64,000 nt of DNA from Desulfovibrio sp. JC022 (GCF_010470665.1 NZ_VOPZ01000008.1:62001-126000), one strand, 5' to 3'; positions 34,197 through 43,426 are shown, counted from the stretch's first letter. Program-made: numbers and translations. The notes: a model not told the origin generated them from the letters alone.

Positions 34197-35015
34197 TTAA
34201 AGCCCGGTAAGAGGAGTCAAAGCAACATTCTTCTCCGCATCTTCAGGAAGCTTATCTTCCTTGATGAAACGGCGCAGAGCATTCTCTACATCAATGAGTG
34301 AAACCTGCGTATCAAGGCAGGGTCCGTTAGGGCGTTCATTAAGCACGCCGTAAACAGGAAGCGGATAGGTATCCTGAATACCGCTGGCAAGGTCACGTTC
34401 ACAGGCAATTGCAATGATCATACGCGGGCGGTTCTGCACAACCAGACGGCGGGCAATGGTGCCCCCGGTGGCAACATGGAAATGAACCCCGTATTTGTCA
34501 CGCAATTCAAGCAGACCTTTAATGGTACACAGGCCGCAACGCTTGCAGTTATCAATATCGTAAGTCAGACGCATATCGCAACGGCTGGCCTGCAAACAAT
34601 GCGGGGTCAGGATCATGATCTTTGCAGGATCAAAACGGCCGACCTCGGAAAGGACCAACTCGTTATTGACCTTGATAAAAGACCCGCGAATCTTGCGCTT
34701 GGAAAGCCCGAACACACGACCCAGAATGGTCATCAGGGGCAAAAAAAGCTTAACGCTCAGCCCCCGCGCTTTCTGGGAGAAAGGAAAAGTCCGCTGAAGC
34801 ACAACGTTGGTAAGCAGACCAACATACCCCCAGCCGACCAGCACGATGAGCGCGAAAATGAACAGTCCCCAGCTCCACGAGGCCCACGCACCAAAAGAAT
34901 CCAGCCCTGCATATGGAACGTACCAAAGCAGACCCAGAAAAGCACAAAGCAGAACACAGGTTCCGGTGATCAGACCGATGAAAAGACGCTTTTTGTTATC
35001 TTTTTCTACACTCAT
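34197..35015 (-). CDS. DUF116 membrane protein
   Basis: A 272-residue protein with two N-terminal transmembrane helices (about 10-32 and 45-68) and a DUF116 domain. The domain has Cys residues in PHCLQASRCDMRL and NCKRCGLCTIKGLL (near 145-170), suggesting metal binding, then HVATGGTIARRLV and AIACERDLASGI. Function is unknown. It lies between rsmB and fmt on the same strand, a neighbourhood tied to translation. Confidence 0.82.
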   Translation of the reverse strand: MSVEKDNKKRLFIGLITGTCVLLCAFLGLLWYVPYAGLDSFGAWASWSWGLFIFALIVLVGWGYVGLLTNVVLQRTFPFSQKARGLSVKLFLPLMTILGRVFGLSKRKIRGSFIKVNNELVLSEVGRFDPAKIMILTPHCLQASRCDMRLTYDIDNCKRCGLCTIKGLLELRDKYGVHFHVATGGTIARRLVVQNRPRMIIAIACERDLASGIQDTYPLPVYGVLNERPNGPCLDTQVSLIDVENALRRFIKEDKLPEDAEKNVALTPLTGL

Positions 35016-35030
35016 TTATTAAATTCCAAT

Positions 35031-35045
35031 TTGATGCGCTTCGCC
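35031..35045 (+). repeat. Solitary GATGCGC module of the intergenic element
   Basis: TTGATGCGCTTCGCC lies between fmt and the DUF116 gene with no head or hairpin. It matches the module that precedes the head in fuller copies. Confidence 0.5.
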
Positions 35046-35046
35046 G

Positions 35047-35997
35047 TTAGCATTTATTCAAATAACCACAGACAAAAGCCTTGCCGTCCATTTCTTTCTT
35101 TCCGGCCGGCTTGACCTTGGATGCGAGGTAAATTTTATCTTTGCAGGCAATGCCGAGCATGCCGTCAAATTCACCAACGATGGCTCCAGGCGCGTGATCA
35201 CCGACTTCTTCATCACCGGGTTTGCCGGGAGAAAGAACGAGGCGGATGGGATTTTTGCCTTCGGGAGTCCAGAAGTAGAAGGCTCCGGGCCATGGGTACA
35301 TGCCCCTGATCTTGTTGTGCACTTCCTTGACCGGAAGATCCCAATCGATCAGCCCTTCTTCCTTGCTCAGCTTTGCAGCATAAGTGGCAATGGAATCGTC
35401 CTGCTCCATAACAGTCAAACGACCATCCTGATAGCGCAGCAGGGTTTCCATAACCAGCGGGCCGCCCATGTCAGCCAGTTCATCATGAATTTTCCCGGTA
35501 TAATCATCCCAAGCGATACCAAGGGCCTGCTGCACGAGCATGGGACCGGTATCAAGGCCGGCTTCCATCTTCATGATGGTAATCCCGGTGGCATGGTCGC
35601 CGTTGGCAACTGCCCGGTGAATGGGAGCCGCGCCGCGATACTTGGGAAGCAGGGAGCCATGCACGTTGATGGGCATGACAGCGGGGATATCCAGCACCGA
35701 CTGGGGCAGGATCAGCCCGTAGGCCGCAACCACCAGAAAGTCAGGCTCCAGCGCGCGCAGCTCTTCAACATCCTTTTCGTCCTTGAAATTCAAGGGCTGG
35801 TAAACCGGGATGTCATTCTTTACAGCAACATTCTTTACAGCGGAACAATGCACCTTCTGCCCGCGACCGCTTTTGCGGTCAGGCTGGGTGTAAGCTGCAA
35901 TGACTTCACATCCGTCCCATTCTACAAGATATTCAAGAATGGTGGACGCAAAGTCCGGTGTTCCCATGAAAACTATTTTCCAGCGCTTTTCAGCCAT
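35047..35997 (-). CDS. fmt: Methionyl-tRNA formyltransferase
   Basis: Fmt formylates initiator Met-tRNA with 10-formyltetrahydrofolate. The 316-residue protein begins with FMGTPDFASTILEYL. It carries the catalytic core Asn-His-Asp pattern in INVHGSLLPKYRGAAPIHRAV and AGLDTGPMLVQQ, and its C-terminal OB-like domain includes MYPWPGAFYFW. The start overlaps the upstream def by 25 bases, so they are coupled. Confidence 0.95.
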   Translation of the reverse strand: MAEKRWKIVFMGTPDFASTILEYLVEWDGCEVIAAYTQPDRKSGRGQKVHCSAVKNVAVKNDIPVYQPLNFKDEKDVEELRALEPDFLVVAAYGLILPQSVLDIPAVMPINVHGSLLPKYRGAAPIHRAVANGDHATGITIMKMEAGLDTGPMLVQQALGIAWDDYTGKIHDELADMGGPLVMETLLRYQDGRLTVMEQDDSIATYAAKLSKEEGLIDWDLPVKEVHNKIRGMYPWPGAFYFWTPEGKNPIRLVLSPGKPGDEEVGDHAPGAIVGEFDGMLGIACKDKIYLASKVKPAGKKEMDGKAFVCGYLNKC

Positions 35998-36485
35998 TTT
36001 TTTACCTTCTTATCGTACATTGCACGTTTCAGGCGGCCTACACGGTCGACAATGAGAGTTCCATCCAGATGATCTATTTCATGCTGAAGCACAATAGCGA
36101 GAAAATCGTCAGCTTCAATGCGGATATCATTACCTTCAGGGTCAGTACCGGTGACGGTAACTGTCTCGTGACGTTTGATCACGCATTTGAAAGCGGGGCA
36201 GGAAAGGCAGGCTTCCTCGGAATCCACCTTCTGGCTGCTTTTTTCAACGATTTCAGGGTTGATGATAACCTGCAAATCAGTGCGTTCTTTCGGGCCGGAA
36301 GGATCAATAACAATGAGACGTTTCTGGATTCCGACCTGCGGGGCAGCAAGGCCCACGCCGTCGTCCTCGTACATGGTCTCGATCATGTTATCGATCTGCT
36401 CCTTCAACTCAGGAGTGACTTCCTCAACTCTGGCACATACTTCTTTTAAAGAAGCTTCAGGATAAGCTAAAATTTCCATTTTCAT
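35973..36485 (-). CDS. def: Peptide deformylase
   Basis: Def removes the N-formyl group from nascent proteins using Fe or Zn. The 170-residue protein has the three signature motifs GVGLAAPQVG (near 45), EACLSCP (near 90, a variant of EGCLS with Ala) and the metal helix HEIDHLDG (near 132). The start at 36485 is preferred; the 25 extra upstream codons fall in an intergenic repeat. Its likely ribosome site GGAGG comes from the head of that repeat, 9 bases before the ATG. Confidence 0.94.
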   Translation of the reverse strand: MKMEILAYPEASLKEVCARVEEVTPELKEQIDNMIETMYEDDGVGLAAPQVGIQKRLIVIDPSGPKERTDLQVIINPEIVEKSSQKVDSEEACLSCPAFKCVIKRHETVTVTGTDPEGNDIRIEADDFLAIVLQHEIDHLDGTLIVDRVGRLKRAMYDKKVKKWLKSAGK

Positions 36486-36492
36486 TATAGAT

Positions 36493-36585
36493 GCCTCCGG
36501 CGGCCCTTCGGGGACCAGAGAACCTTTTTTTGGGAAAAAAAGGTTCTCTGGACTCTCCAAAAAAACTTTTTATCGGGGCTTCGCC
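36493..36585 (+). repeat. Intergenic hairpin element
   Basis: Head GCCTCCGGCGGCCC, hairpin CCAGAGAACC-T7 / A7-GGTTCTCTGG, then CTCTCCAAAAAAACTTTTTA and tail GGGCTTCGCC. The head lies 8 bases from the def start codon and supplies its GGAGG on the minus strand. Confidence 0.8.
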
Positions 36586-36652
36586 ATCGTTAGCGTAAAC
36601 TTTTTCTTTGCATATCAAGCAAGCACAATTTTTTAAAATTACCCCAAAACAA

Positions 36653-36728
36653 AACTATTAAAAAGTTTTGGGATTCTTAAACCCTTTTCCCAAAAGGGTT
36701 TAAGGCCCCCGGCAGGGCCGCCGGAGGC
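36653..36728 (-). repeat. Intergenic hairpin element
   Basis: On the minus strand: head GCCTCCGGCGGCCC, stem CTTAAACCCTTTT / AAAAGGGTTTAAG, then AATCCCAAAACTTTTTAA. It is inverted relative to the copy at 36493, and its head faces the aspS stop. Confidence 0.78.
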
Positions 36729-36740
36729 TTTCTTAAATTC

Positions 36741-38564
36741 TTATGCTTCTTTCTTTTCTCTCAGACGCACACCCAGTTCTCTGAGCTGAGTGCTGGCGAC
36801 GCTGGAAGGAGCTTCGGTCATCAGGCAGGTGGCTTTCTGAGTTTTGGGGAAAGCGATAACGTCCCTGATGGATTTTGCGCCGCACAGAATCATAATAAGT
36901 CTGTCCAGACCAAAAGCAATACCACCATGCGGCGGTGCGCCGAACTGGAGCGCATCCATGAGGAAGCCGAACTTGGCGCGGGCTTCTTCTTCGTCGATGC
37001 CCAGAGCAGCAAACATTTTTTCCTGCATTTCCGGGGTGTGAATACGGATGGAACCGCCACCTACTTCGTAACCGTTCACAACGAGGTCATAAGCACGGGC
37101 GAGAGCTTCGCCGGGCTTTTCACCAAGTTCATCAATCTGCCCTTCCTGCGGAGAGGTAAAGGGATGGTGACGGGCAACGTAACGTTTTTCATCGGCGTTG
37201 TACTCAAGCAGCGGGAAGTCGGTAACCCAGAGAGGGGCGTACTTGGACTCGTCAATGAGTTCAAAACGTTCACCAAGCTTGATACGCAGGGCGGCGAGAG
37301 CGGCGTTGACGATGTCTGCTGCTCCGGCCTGGAAGAAAAGAATGTCACCGGGCTGGCAATTAGTAAGCTCACGCAGCTTGGCGCATTCTTCTTCGGAAAA
37401 GAATTTTACGATAGGAGACTGCCATTCGCCGTCTTCCTTGACCTTGATCCAAGCAAGGCCCTTGGAACCGTATATCTCAACAAATTTGGTGTACTCGTCG
37501 ATTTCCTTACGGGAAAGCTGGGCACCATTAGGTACACGCAAGATCTTAATCAGCTCGGAGCTGGCGAAAACCTTGAAGTCGGAACCCTTGAAGATGTCGG
37601 TAGCTTCCTGAAGCTTGAGATCGAAACGAACATCCGGTTTATCACAACCGTAATCACGCATGGCATCAGCGTAAGTCATGCGGGGGAAAGATGCGGGAAG
37701 TTCGGTCTCGATGGTCTCTGTGAATACAGTGCGGACCATTTCTTCAGCCATGCCCATGACCTGCTCTTCGTTTACGAAGCTCATTTCGATATCGATCTGG
37801 GTAAATTCAGGCTGGCGATCGGCACGCAGGTCTTCGTCACGGAAACATTTAACAATCTGGAAGTAGCGGTCCATGCCGGAAACCATGAGCATCTGCTTGA
37901 ACAGCTGCGGGGACTGCGGCAGGGCGTAAAAATCGCCGTTATTCATGCGGCTGGGTACGAGAAAGTCGCGTGCACCTTCAGGAGTGGACTTGGTCAGTAC
38001 CGGGGTTTCGATTTCAAGGAAACCGAGGTTGTCGAGGTAACGACGTACGGACTGGGCAGCCTTGTTGCGCAGGATGAAGTTCTTGGCAAGACTGGGGCGG
38101 CGCAGATCCAGAAAACGGTATTTCAGACGCAGCATTTCAGAAGCATCACTGCGGTCTTCAATGGCAAACGGGGGAGTTTCGGAAGTGTTGAGCAGCTTCC
38201 ACTCGTCAACAACGATTTCGATCTCACCGGTGGTCAGGTTGGTGTTGCGCATGCCTTCGGGGCGTTCGCGAACTTCACCTTTGATGGCAACCACGTATTC
38301 GGAACGAATAGCGTGAGCGCGCTCGTGAGCCTCAGTGTTGTGCTCGGGGCTGAATACAACCTGAGTAAGACCTTCACGGTCACGCAGGTCGATGAAGATC
38401 AGACCGCCATGGTCACGGCGGAACTGAACCCAACCCATGATCAGGACTTTTTCGCCCATATTTGCTGCGGTGATCTCGTTGCAGCTGTGGGTACGTTTCC
38501 AATCGCCAAGAGATTCAATCACCCGGTATTCGTCGTAATCGCGTTCTTCAATCTGTTCAGACAT
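36741..38564 (-). CDS. aspS: Aspartyl-tRNA synthetase
   Basis: AspS charges tRNA-Asp (and tRNA-Asn if non-discriminating, which I cannot decide). The 607-residue length is typical of the bacterial type with a GAD insertion. It shows an N-terminal OB-fold (VLIMGWVQFRRDHGG), then class II motif 2 FRDEDLRADRQPEFTQID near 225 and motif 3 GIAFGLDRLIMIL near 540. The C-terminal part ends KTQKATCLMTEAPSSV. It is transcribed directly after hisS. Confidence 0.96.
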   Translation of the reverse strand: MSEQIEERDYDEYRVIESLGDWKRTHSCNEITAANMGEKVLIMGWVQFRRDHGGLIFIDLRDREGLTQVVFSPEHNTEAHERAHAIRSEYVVAIKGEVRERPEGMRNTNLTTGEIEIVVDEWKLLNTSETPPFAIEDRSDASEMLRLKYRFLDLRRPSLAKNFILRNKAAQSVRRYLDNLGFLEIETPVLTKSTPEGARDFLVPSRMNNGDFYALPQSPQLFKQMLMVSGMDRYFQIVKCFRDEDLRADRQPEFTQIDIEMSFVNEEQVMGMAEEMVRTVFTETIETELPASFPRMTYADAMRDYGCDKPDVRFDLKLQEATDIFKGSDFKVFASSELIKILRVPNGAQLSRKEIDEYTKFVEIYGSKGLAWIKVKEDGEWQSPIVKFFSEEECAKLRELTNCQPGDILFFQAGAADIVNAALAALRIKLGERFELIDESKYAPLWVTDFPLLEYNADEKRYVARHHPFTSPQEGQIDELGEKPGEALARAYDLVVNGYEVGGGSIRIHTPEMQEKMFAALGIDEEEARAKFGFLMDALQFGAPPHGGIAFGLDRLIMILCGAKSIRDVIAFPKTQKATCLMTEAPSSVASTQLRELGVRLREKKEA

Positions 38565-38597
38565 TTTTTAGTCTCTCCCGATATTATTTGAAATTTT

Positions 38598-39836
38598 CTA
38601 CTTAAAATATTCGCTGCGGCTGACAGTTTCCTGCTCGCCGCCTTCGGTCATATCCTTAATGGTGACCGTTCCGTTCTCGAATTCGTCCGCACCGAAGATG
38701 AAACACTTCTGCGCGTTAATTTTATTGGCATGGCGCAGCTGGGCTTTCATGCTCTTGGCAGTGAATCCAACCTCGCCTTTAAGGCCACTTCTGCGTAACT
38801 TCTCGCCGAAGATAAGTGAATCCTTGGCAGACCTTTCGTCCACAAGGGCCACATAAAAATCAGTGGACGGTTCGTACTCACCTTCCAGCAGCATGGCAAG
38901 ACGTTCCATTCCGCAGGCAAAGCCGATACCCGGCACCTTCTTGGGGCCACCGAGACTTTCAACAAGGCCGTCATAACGGCCGCCGCCTGCAACAGCAGTC
39001 TGGGCACCGATGTCACCGGAAGTAACTTCGAAGGTGGTCCGCTGGTAGTAATCAAGTCCGCGCACAAGGCGGGGATTGAGGGTGTATTCCAGTCCTGCTT
39101 CATCGATAAGACCGATAACCACATCAAAATGCTCGCGGCACTCTGTGCAGAGGTGATCGGGAATGGAGGGAGCATCCTTGGTCAGCTCCTTACATCTCTT
39201 GACCTTGCAGTCGAGTACGCGCAGGGGATTGGTATCCACGCGACGCTGGCAGTCATCACAAAGCTTGCTCTTGTCGAGAGAATTGAAGAAATCCTTCAAA
39301 GCCTGATTGTATTTTGGACGGCACTCAGGGCAGCCAAGAGAGTTCAGCTCAAAGGAAAGTTTTTCCAGACCTATTCCTTTAAGGAATCCGGAAAGCATGA
39401 GCAGAACTTCAGCATCGGCCTGCGGCTCGGATGCACCGAAGACCTCGGCATTGATCTGGTGAAACTGGCGCATACGTCCGGCCTGCGGCCTTTCGTAGCG
39501 GAACATGGGACCGAAGGTGAAAAATTTGCTGACCTTGCCCGGCTGGTAGATTTTATTTTCCACGTAAGCGCGGACAACCCCGGCAGTAGCTTCGGGGCGC
39601 ATAGTCAGAGAGCGGCCCTTGCGGTCGGGGAAGGTGTACATTTCTTTCTGTACAACATCGGTTTCTTCACCGATGGAGCGGCAGAAAAGTTCGGTCTTTT
39701 CAAGGATGGGAGTCCTCAGTTCGCCGAAACCGTAAGAGGTGAAAACATCTCTTGCGGTCTTCTCCATGAACGCATATCTTGCACTATCCTCTGGAAAGAG
39801 GTCTGCAACGCCTTTGATTTTTTGTATTTTTGCCAT
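38598..39836 (-). CDS. hisS: Histidyl-tRNA synthetase
   Basis: HisS charges tRNA-His. The 412-residue protein contains motif 1/2 features FGPMFRYERPQAGRMRQFHQ (near 113) and the histidine-binding loop VRGLDYYQRTTFEV (near 265), with GGRYDGL and GFACGMERLAMLL after it. A C-terminal anticodon-binding domain is present (VALVDERS onward). It is the first gene of the minus-strand translation cluster: hisS-aspS are 33 bases apart. Confidence 0.96.
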   Translation of the reverse strand: MAKIQKIKGVADLFPEDSARYAFMEKTARDVFTSYGFGELRTPILEKTELFCRSIGEETDVVQKEMYTFPDRKGRSLTMRPEATAGVVRAYVENKIYQPGKVSKFFTFGPMFRYERPQAGRMRQFHQINAEVFGASEPQADAEVLLMLSGFLKGIGLEKLSFELNSLGCPECRPKYNQALKDFFNSLDKSKLCDDCQRRVDTNPLRVLDCKVKRCKELTKDAPSIPDHLCTECREHFDVVIGLIDEAGLEYTLNPRLVRGLDYYQRTTFEVTSGDIGAQTAVAGGGRYDGLVESLGGPKKVPGIGFACGMERLAMLLEGEYEPSTDFYVALVDERSAKDSLIFGEKLRRSGLKGEVGFTAKSMKAQLRHANKINAQKCFIFGADEFENGTVTIKDMTEGGEQETVSRSEYFK

Positions 39837-39986
39837 TTCTCTTCTCTTTGCGAATTTCCGGGGAATGCTGATATTGGTAGTCCGCCCCCGGCACGGAGCG
39901 TGGAACCAAATTTCGTTAGTCCATTATCATATAAATGTCAAAAAGCGTTATGAGCTAACAGCCGTGTGAGACCACGCTTCAAAATT

Positions 39987-40089
39987 CCAGACAGCTCAGA
40001 AAGTAGCCAGATGCACCTTTTCACTATTAAGCAGCAGATGGTGCTTTATCAGCTGTCTGGTTGCTAATTAGTTCAAGCTGCGGCATTAA
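39987..40089 (+). promoter_or_regulatory. Dyad, 14-base motif and candidate promoter of the DUF2628 gene
   Basis: CCAGACAGCT (39987-39996) pairs with AGCTGTCTGG (40051-40060), with an inner GCACC / GGTGC pair. The motif GCAGATGGTGCTTT lies at 40034-40047. A candidate -35 TTGCTA (40061) and -10 CATTAA (40084) are spaced 17 bases. Confidence 0.45.
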
Positions 40090-40110
40090 AGGCTCAGGAG
40101 ATTAAACATT

Positions 40111-40581
40111 ATGGAAATGATCACTTCACAGGATTACCAAGAATACATCGGCCCCAATGCGGGCAAATACCTTTTTAACTTTGCAAAATTCCAGCAGCTG
40201 CATGACGGTTTCACCATAACATGGCACTGGCCCGCATTCCTGTTCGGGTTCTGGTGGTTCCTGTACCGCAAAATGTACTTCTGGGCTGCAATCACTTTTT
40301 TGGTCGGCTTCCTGCCCTTCGGAAACTTCATTGCCCAGATCGGCTACGGCTTAAGTGCAAATTTTTTCTATTACCGCGACAGCACAGCCAAAATCGGAGC
40401 CATCAAATCCACCGCCCCGGTAGGCGGAGCTTCGATAATCATGCGTGATACCGGAGGGGTTCACGGCTGGGTAAAAATTGTCGGGCTGGTCTGCTTTTTC
40501 CTGCAACCGCTCTGGATCTTCTTCATGTCCCTTTTCTTTGGCAGTGCTTTTATTTTTTCTTTCCATCAAGTTATGGTATAA
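40111..40581 (+). CDS. DUF2628-like membrane protein
   Basis: A 156-residue membrane protein with three or four hydrophobic helices (about 38-55, 58-80, 120-148). The pattern TWHWPAFLFGFWWFLYRKMYFWA and SANFFYYRD resembles DUF2628 proteins. Function unknown. The ATG at 40111 has AGGAG about 10 bases upstream. The caspase-like gene follows 36 bases later, so the two are probably cotranscribed. Confidence 0.7.
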   Translation: MEMITSQDYQEYIGPNAGKYLFNFAKFQQLHDGFTITWHWPAFLFGFWWFLYRKMYFWAAITFLVGFLPFGNFIAQIGYGLSANFFYYRDSTAKIGAIKSTAPVGGASIIMRDTGGVHGWVKIVGLVCFFLQPLWIFFMSLFFGSAFIFSFHQVMV

Positions 40582-40617
40582 AGAAAAAAGCACTTACATT
40601 TTGAAGGGGGTTCCTAA

Positions 40618-41529
40618 ATGAAAAAAGCATTCTCACTCAAGCTGCTCTGCTCTTTCTTTGTGGCAGCTATGTCAATCATGCTGCTTTCCGCCAGCGACTG
40701 TCTGGCCCAGAAACGGCTGGCACTGCTTATCGGCAACTCGGCTTACACAAAAATCGGGGCACTCAAAAACCCGGTTAATGACGTCGTCGCCATGAACCGC
40801 TCACTGAAAAAAGCGGGCTTCAATGTCATGATGGTGAAAAACGCCGACCGGACCACCATGGGCAGAGCGATTGATGATTTCGGGCGCAAGCTCAAAAATT
40901 ATGATGTGGGATTGTTTTACTTTTCAGGACACGGATTGCAGGTCAACGGGATCAACTATCTTTGCCCGCTGGGCATGTCCATTCAGGGACAGTCCGATGT
41001 GCAGTATGAAGCAGTCGATGCCGGAAAGGTGCTGGCTAAAATGGAAGACGCCGGGAACCGCATGAACATCGTCATCCTCGATGCCTGCCGCAACAACCCC
41101 TTCAAGCGCAGCTTCCGCTCCATGCGCAACGGTCTGGCCCAGATGGATGCCCCCACCGGATCATTTATCGCCTTTGCGACAGCTCCGGGCAAGACCGCTC
41201 TTGACGGACGCGGCAACAACAGCCCCTACGTGACCCACATGCTCAGCAACATGAACCGCAAGGGCGTAACCATTGAGCAATTCTTCAAAAAAGTCCGCCA
41301 AGGCGTAATCAAAGACACCAGCCGCAAACAGGTTCCCTGGGAATCCTCCTCGCTGGTAGGTGACTTCTACTTCTCCGGTAAAGGATCATCAGCTTCGTCA
41401 TCTTCATCGCAGGCTTCAAGCCAACCTGCCACAACACAACAACAGCAGACTCCGGCCCCTGCCCCCAAGCCGAGGCCGAAGCCCAAGAAGAACAAAAGTG
41501 ATGAAGTTTTGGATATGATGTTGAATTAG
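40618..41529 (+). CDS. Secreted caspase-family (C14) protein
   Basis: A 303-residue protein with a signal peptide (about 1-31, ending DCLAQ). It has a caspase-like peptidase domain (about 34-260). The catalytic His is in FYFSGHG (near 101) and the catalytic Cys in ILDACRNNPF (near 152). The S1-pocket region includes APGKTALDG. The C-terminal 35 residues are Ser/Gln/Pro/Lys-rich. Metacaspase-like enzymes of bacteria usually cut after Arg or Lys. The adjacent DUF2628 membrane protein may be a partner; that is inference. AAGGGGG precedes the ATG. Confidence 0.85.
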   Translation: MKKAFSLKLLCSFFVAAMSIMLLSASDCLAQKRLALLIGNSAYTKIGALKNPVNDVVAMNRSLKKAGFNVMMVKNADRTTMGRAIDDFGRKLKNYDVGLFYFSGHGLQVNGINYLCPLGMSIQGQSDVQYEAVDAGKVLAKMEDAGNRMNIVILDACRNNPFKRSFRSMRNGLAQMDAPTGSFIAFATAPGKTALDGRGNNSPYVTHMLSNMNRKGVTIEQFFKKVRQGVIKDTSRKQVPWESSSLVGDFYFSGKGSSASSSSSQASSQPATTQQQQTPAPAPKPRPKPKKNKSDEVLDMMLN

Positions 41530-41550
41530 TTTATCTATCTCAATAAACAG

Positions 41551-41588
41551 AAACGGGAGAATCGATGGCTCGATTCTCCCGTTTTATA
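41551..41588. terminator. Terminator between caspase gene and serine acetyltransferase gene
   Basis: AAACGGGAGAATCGA pairs with TCGATTCTCCCGTTT, followed by T-rich sequence. It lies between convergent genes. Confidence 0.85.
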
Positions 41589-41607
41589 TTTGCAAGAAAT
41601 GAAAGTA

Positions 41608-42492
41608 CTATCTCTGAAGAAGTCTCGCACCCGCATCAACTGACTTGGTCACCCAGACGTTACCGCCGATGACCGAACCTGTGCCGATGGTTACGCGTCC
41701 GAGGATCGTGGCCCCGGAATAAACTATGACATCGTCTTCCACAATGGGATGACGTGGAATGCCCTTGATCAGCTGCCCTGAATCATCAGAGGGGAAGCTC
41801 TTCGCGCCCAAGGTTACGCCCTGATAGAGGCGCACGTTGCGGCCGATAATACAGGTTTCGCCGATAACAGTACCGGTTCCGTGGTCGATAAAGAAATGCT
41901 CGCCCACCTGCGCGCCGGGGTGGATATCAATCCCGGTCTTGGAATGGGCCATCTCACCGATAATGCGCGGAATGAGATCCACATTAAGCTTGTAAAGCTC
42001 ATGGGCAATGCGGTGATGGGTCATGGCGATGATACTGGGGTAACAGAAAATTGTCTCGCCCGGACTCTTGGACGCAGGGTCGCCCACGTAGGCAGCCTGC
42101 ACATCGGTAGCGAGCAGTCGGCGAATTTCCGGCAACTTTTCCATGAAATCAGAGGCGATGCGCTGGGCATCGGCCTCACAGTTGGTACAATTGAATTCAT
42201 CGGCCTTGCAGAAAAAACAATGTCCGCGCAGAATCTGCTCTTCCAGAATCCTGTAAGCCGCATCAAGATTACCCCCGATGTGGTAGCGCATAGTCTCGGG
42301 CCGGATTTCGGAATCCCCGAAGTAACCGGGAAACAGAACCGCCCGCAGCCTTTCCACAAACTCGCCCAATGCGGTAATAGAAGGCATGGGACGGTCATGT
42401 TCAGGCATGTGATACACAGTCTGATATGACTCTTCCTCGCACAAGGCGTCCACAACCTTCGTCAGCACGGAGCCGCCGATCTTACTAACCAT
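41608..42492 (-). CDS. Serine O-acetyltransferase
   Basis: A 294-residue serine acetyltransferase (CysE or EpsC type) that makes O-acetylserine for cysteine synthesis. The helical N-terminal part holds MTHHRIAHELYKL, and the left-handed beta-helix holds KTGIDIHPGAQVGEHFFIDHGTG and HPIVEDDVIVYSGATILG. A Cys-rich insert (CFFCKADEFNCTNC, near 92-105) is unusual and may bind a metal. It follows cysK by 10 bases in the same operon. Confidence 0.88.
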   Translation of the reverse strand: MVSKIGGSVLTKVVDALCEEESYQTVYHMPEHDRPMPSITALGEFVERLRAVLFPGYFGDSEIRPETMRYHIGGNLDAAYRILEEQILRGHCFFCKADEFNCTNCEADAQRIASDFMEKLPEIRRLLATDVQAAYVGDPASKSPGETIFCYPSIIAMTHHRIAHELYKLNVDLIPRIIGEMAHSKTGIDIHPGAQVGEHFFIDHGTGTVIGETCIIGRNVRLYQGVTLGAKSFPSDDSGQLIKGIPRHPIVEDDVIVYSGATILGRVTIGTGSVIGGNVWVTKSVDAGARLLQR

Positions 42493-42502
42493 TTTCTAAA
42501 CC

Positions 42503-43426
42503 TCAGTCCTTGAACAATGCAGTGCTTAAGTAACGCTCCCCGGTATCGGGAACAACAAACACCACAAGTTTATCTTTGTTTTCTTCACGTTTCGCAATCT
42601 CCACAGCCGCATGGGCCGCAGCCCCGGCTGAGATTCCGCACAAAATACCTTCTTCCTGCATAAGCCTGCGGGCCATAGCCACAGAGTCCTCGTCCGCAAC
42701 CTTGACTATTTCGTCGATCACCTCGGTCTGCAACACATCAGGCACAAATCCGGCCCCGATACCCTGAATGCCGTGCGGTCCGGCCTTGCCACCGGAGATA
42801 ACCGGAGACTTCTCAGGCTCAACCGCAACAACCTTAATTGCCGGGTTACGCTTCTTCAGCTCAGAACCGACCCCGGTGATCGTGCCACCAGTGCCGACTC
42901 CGGCTACAAAAATATCGATTTTAGCGTCTGTATCTTCCCAGATTTCGTTGACGGTTTTCCTGCGATGAGCCAGCGGATTATCGGTGTTTGCAAACTGCAT
43001 GGGCAAAAATGCGTCCGGGTCGCTGTCGGCAATCTCTTTGGCCTTGTTAACTGCTCCGGTCATGCCCTCACTGGCAGGGGTCAATACCAATTCAGCACCG
43101 AAACCTTTCAGCAGGTCCCGGCGTTCCTGACTCATGGATTCCGGCATGGTCAGCAATAGTTTATAGCCTTTCACCGCACAGACAAAAGCCAGCCCGATGC
43201 CGGTATTACCACTGGTCGGTTCAACCACGGTAGCACCCGGTTTCAAGTCACCGCGCTTTTCCGCTTCCTCAATCATGGATGCACCGATGCGGTCTTTGAC
43301 CGAGGAACAGGGGTTGAAGAACTCCAGCTTGGCAACAACGTTAGCCACGCACCCTTCAGTGACTTTGTTCAGCCTGACCAAAGGAGTATTACCCACTAAA
43401 GAAATCATGGAATCATGAATATTCAT
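42503..43426 (-). CDS. cysK: Cysteine synthase A
   Basis: CysK is a PLP enzyme that makes cysteine from O-acetylserine and sulfide. The 307-residue protein has the PLP lysine in [10 protein letters not shown] (near 43), the substrate loop PTSGNTGIG (near 70), [10 protein letters not shown] (near 175) and SAGAAAHA (near 265). It sits with serine acetyltransferase, nifS and nifU, which links sulfide assimilation to Fe-S assembly. Length is typical. Confidence 0.95.
   Translation of the reverse strand: MNIHDSMISLVGNTPLVRLNKVTEGCVANVVAKLEFFNPCSSVKDRIGASMIEEAEKRGDLKPGATVVEPTSGNTGIGLAFVCAVKGYKLLLTMPESMSQERRDLLKGFGAELVLTPASEGMTGAVNKAKEIADSDPDAFLPMQFANTDNPLAHRRKTVNEIWEDTDAKIDIFVAGVGTGGTITGVGSELKKRNPAIKVVAVEPEKSPVISGGKAGPHGIQGIGAGFVPDVLQTEVIDEIVKVADEDSVAMARRLMQEEGILCGISAGAAAHAAVEIAKREENKDKLVVFVVPDTGERYLSTALFKD

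Noticed and set aside
36927-38591. Long antisense open frame (about 550 codons) opposite aspS
   Set aside because: AspS on the minus strand has full class II synthetase motifs; the antisense frame has no recognisable domain or ribosome site and mirrors its codon pattern.
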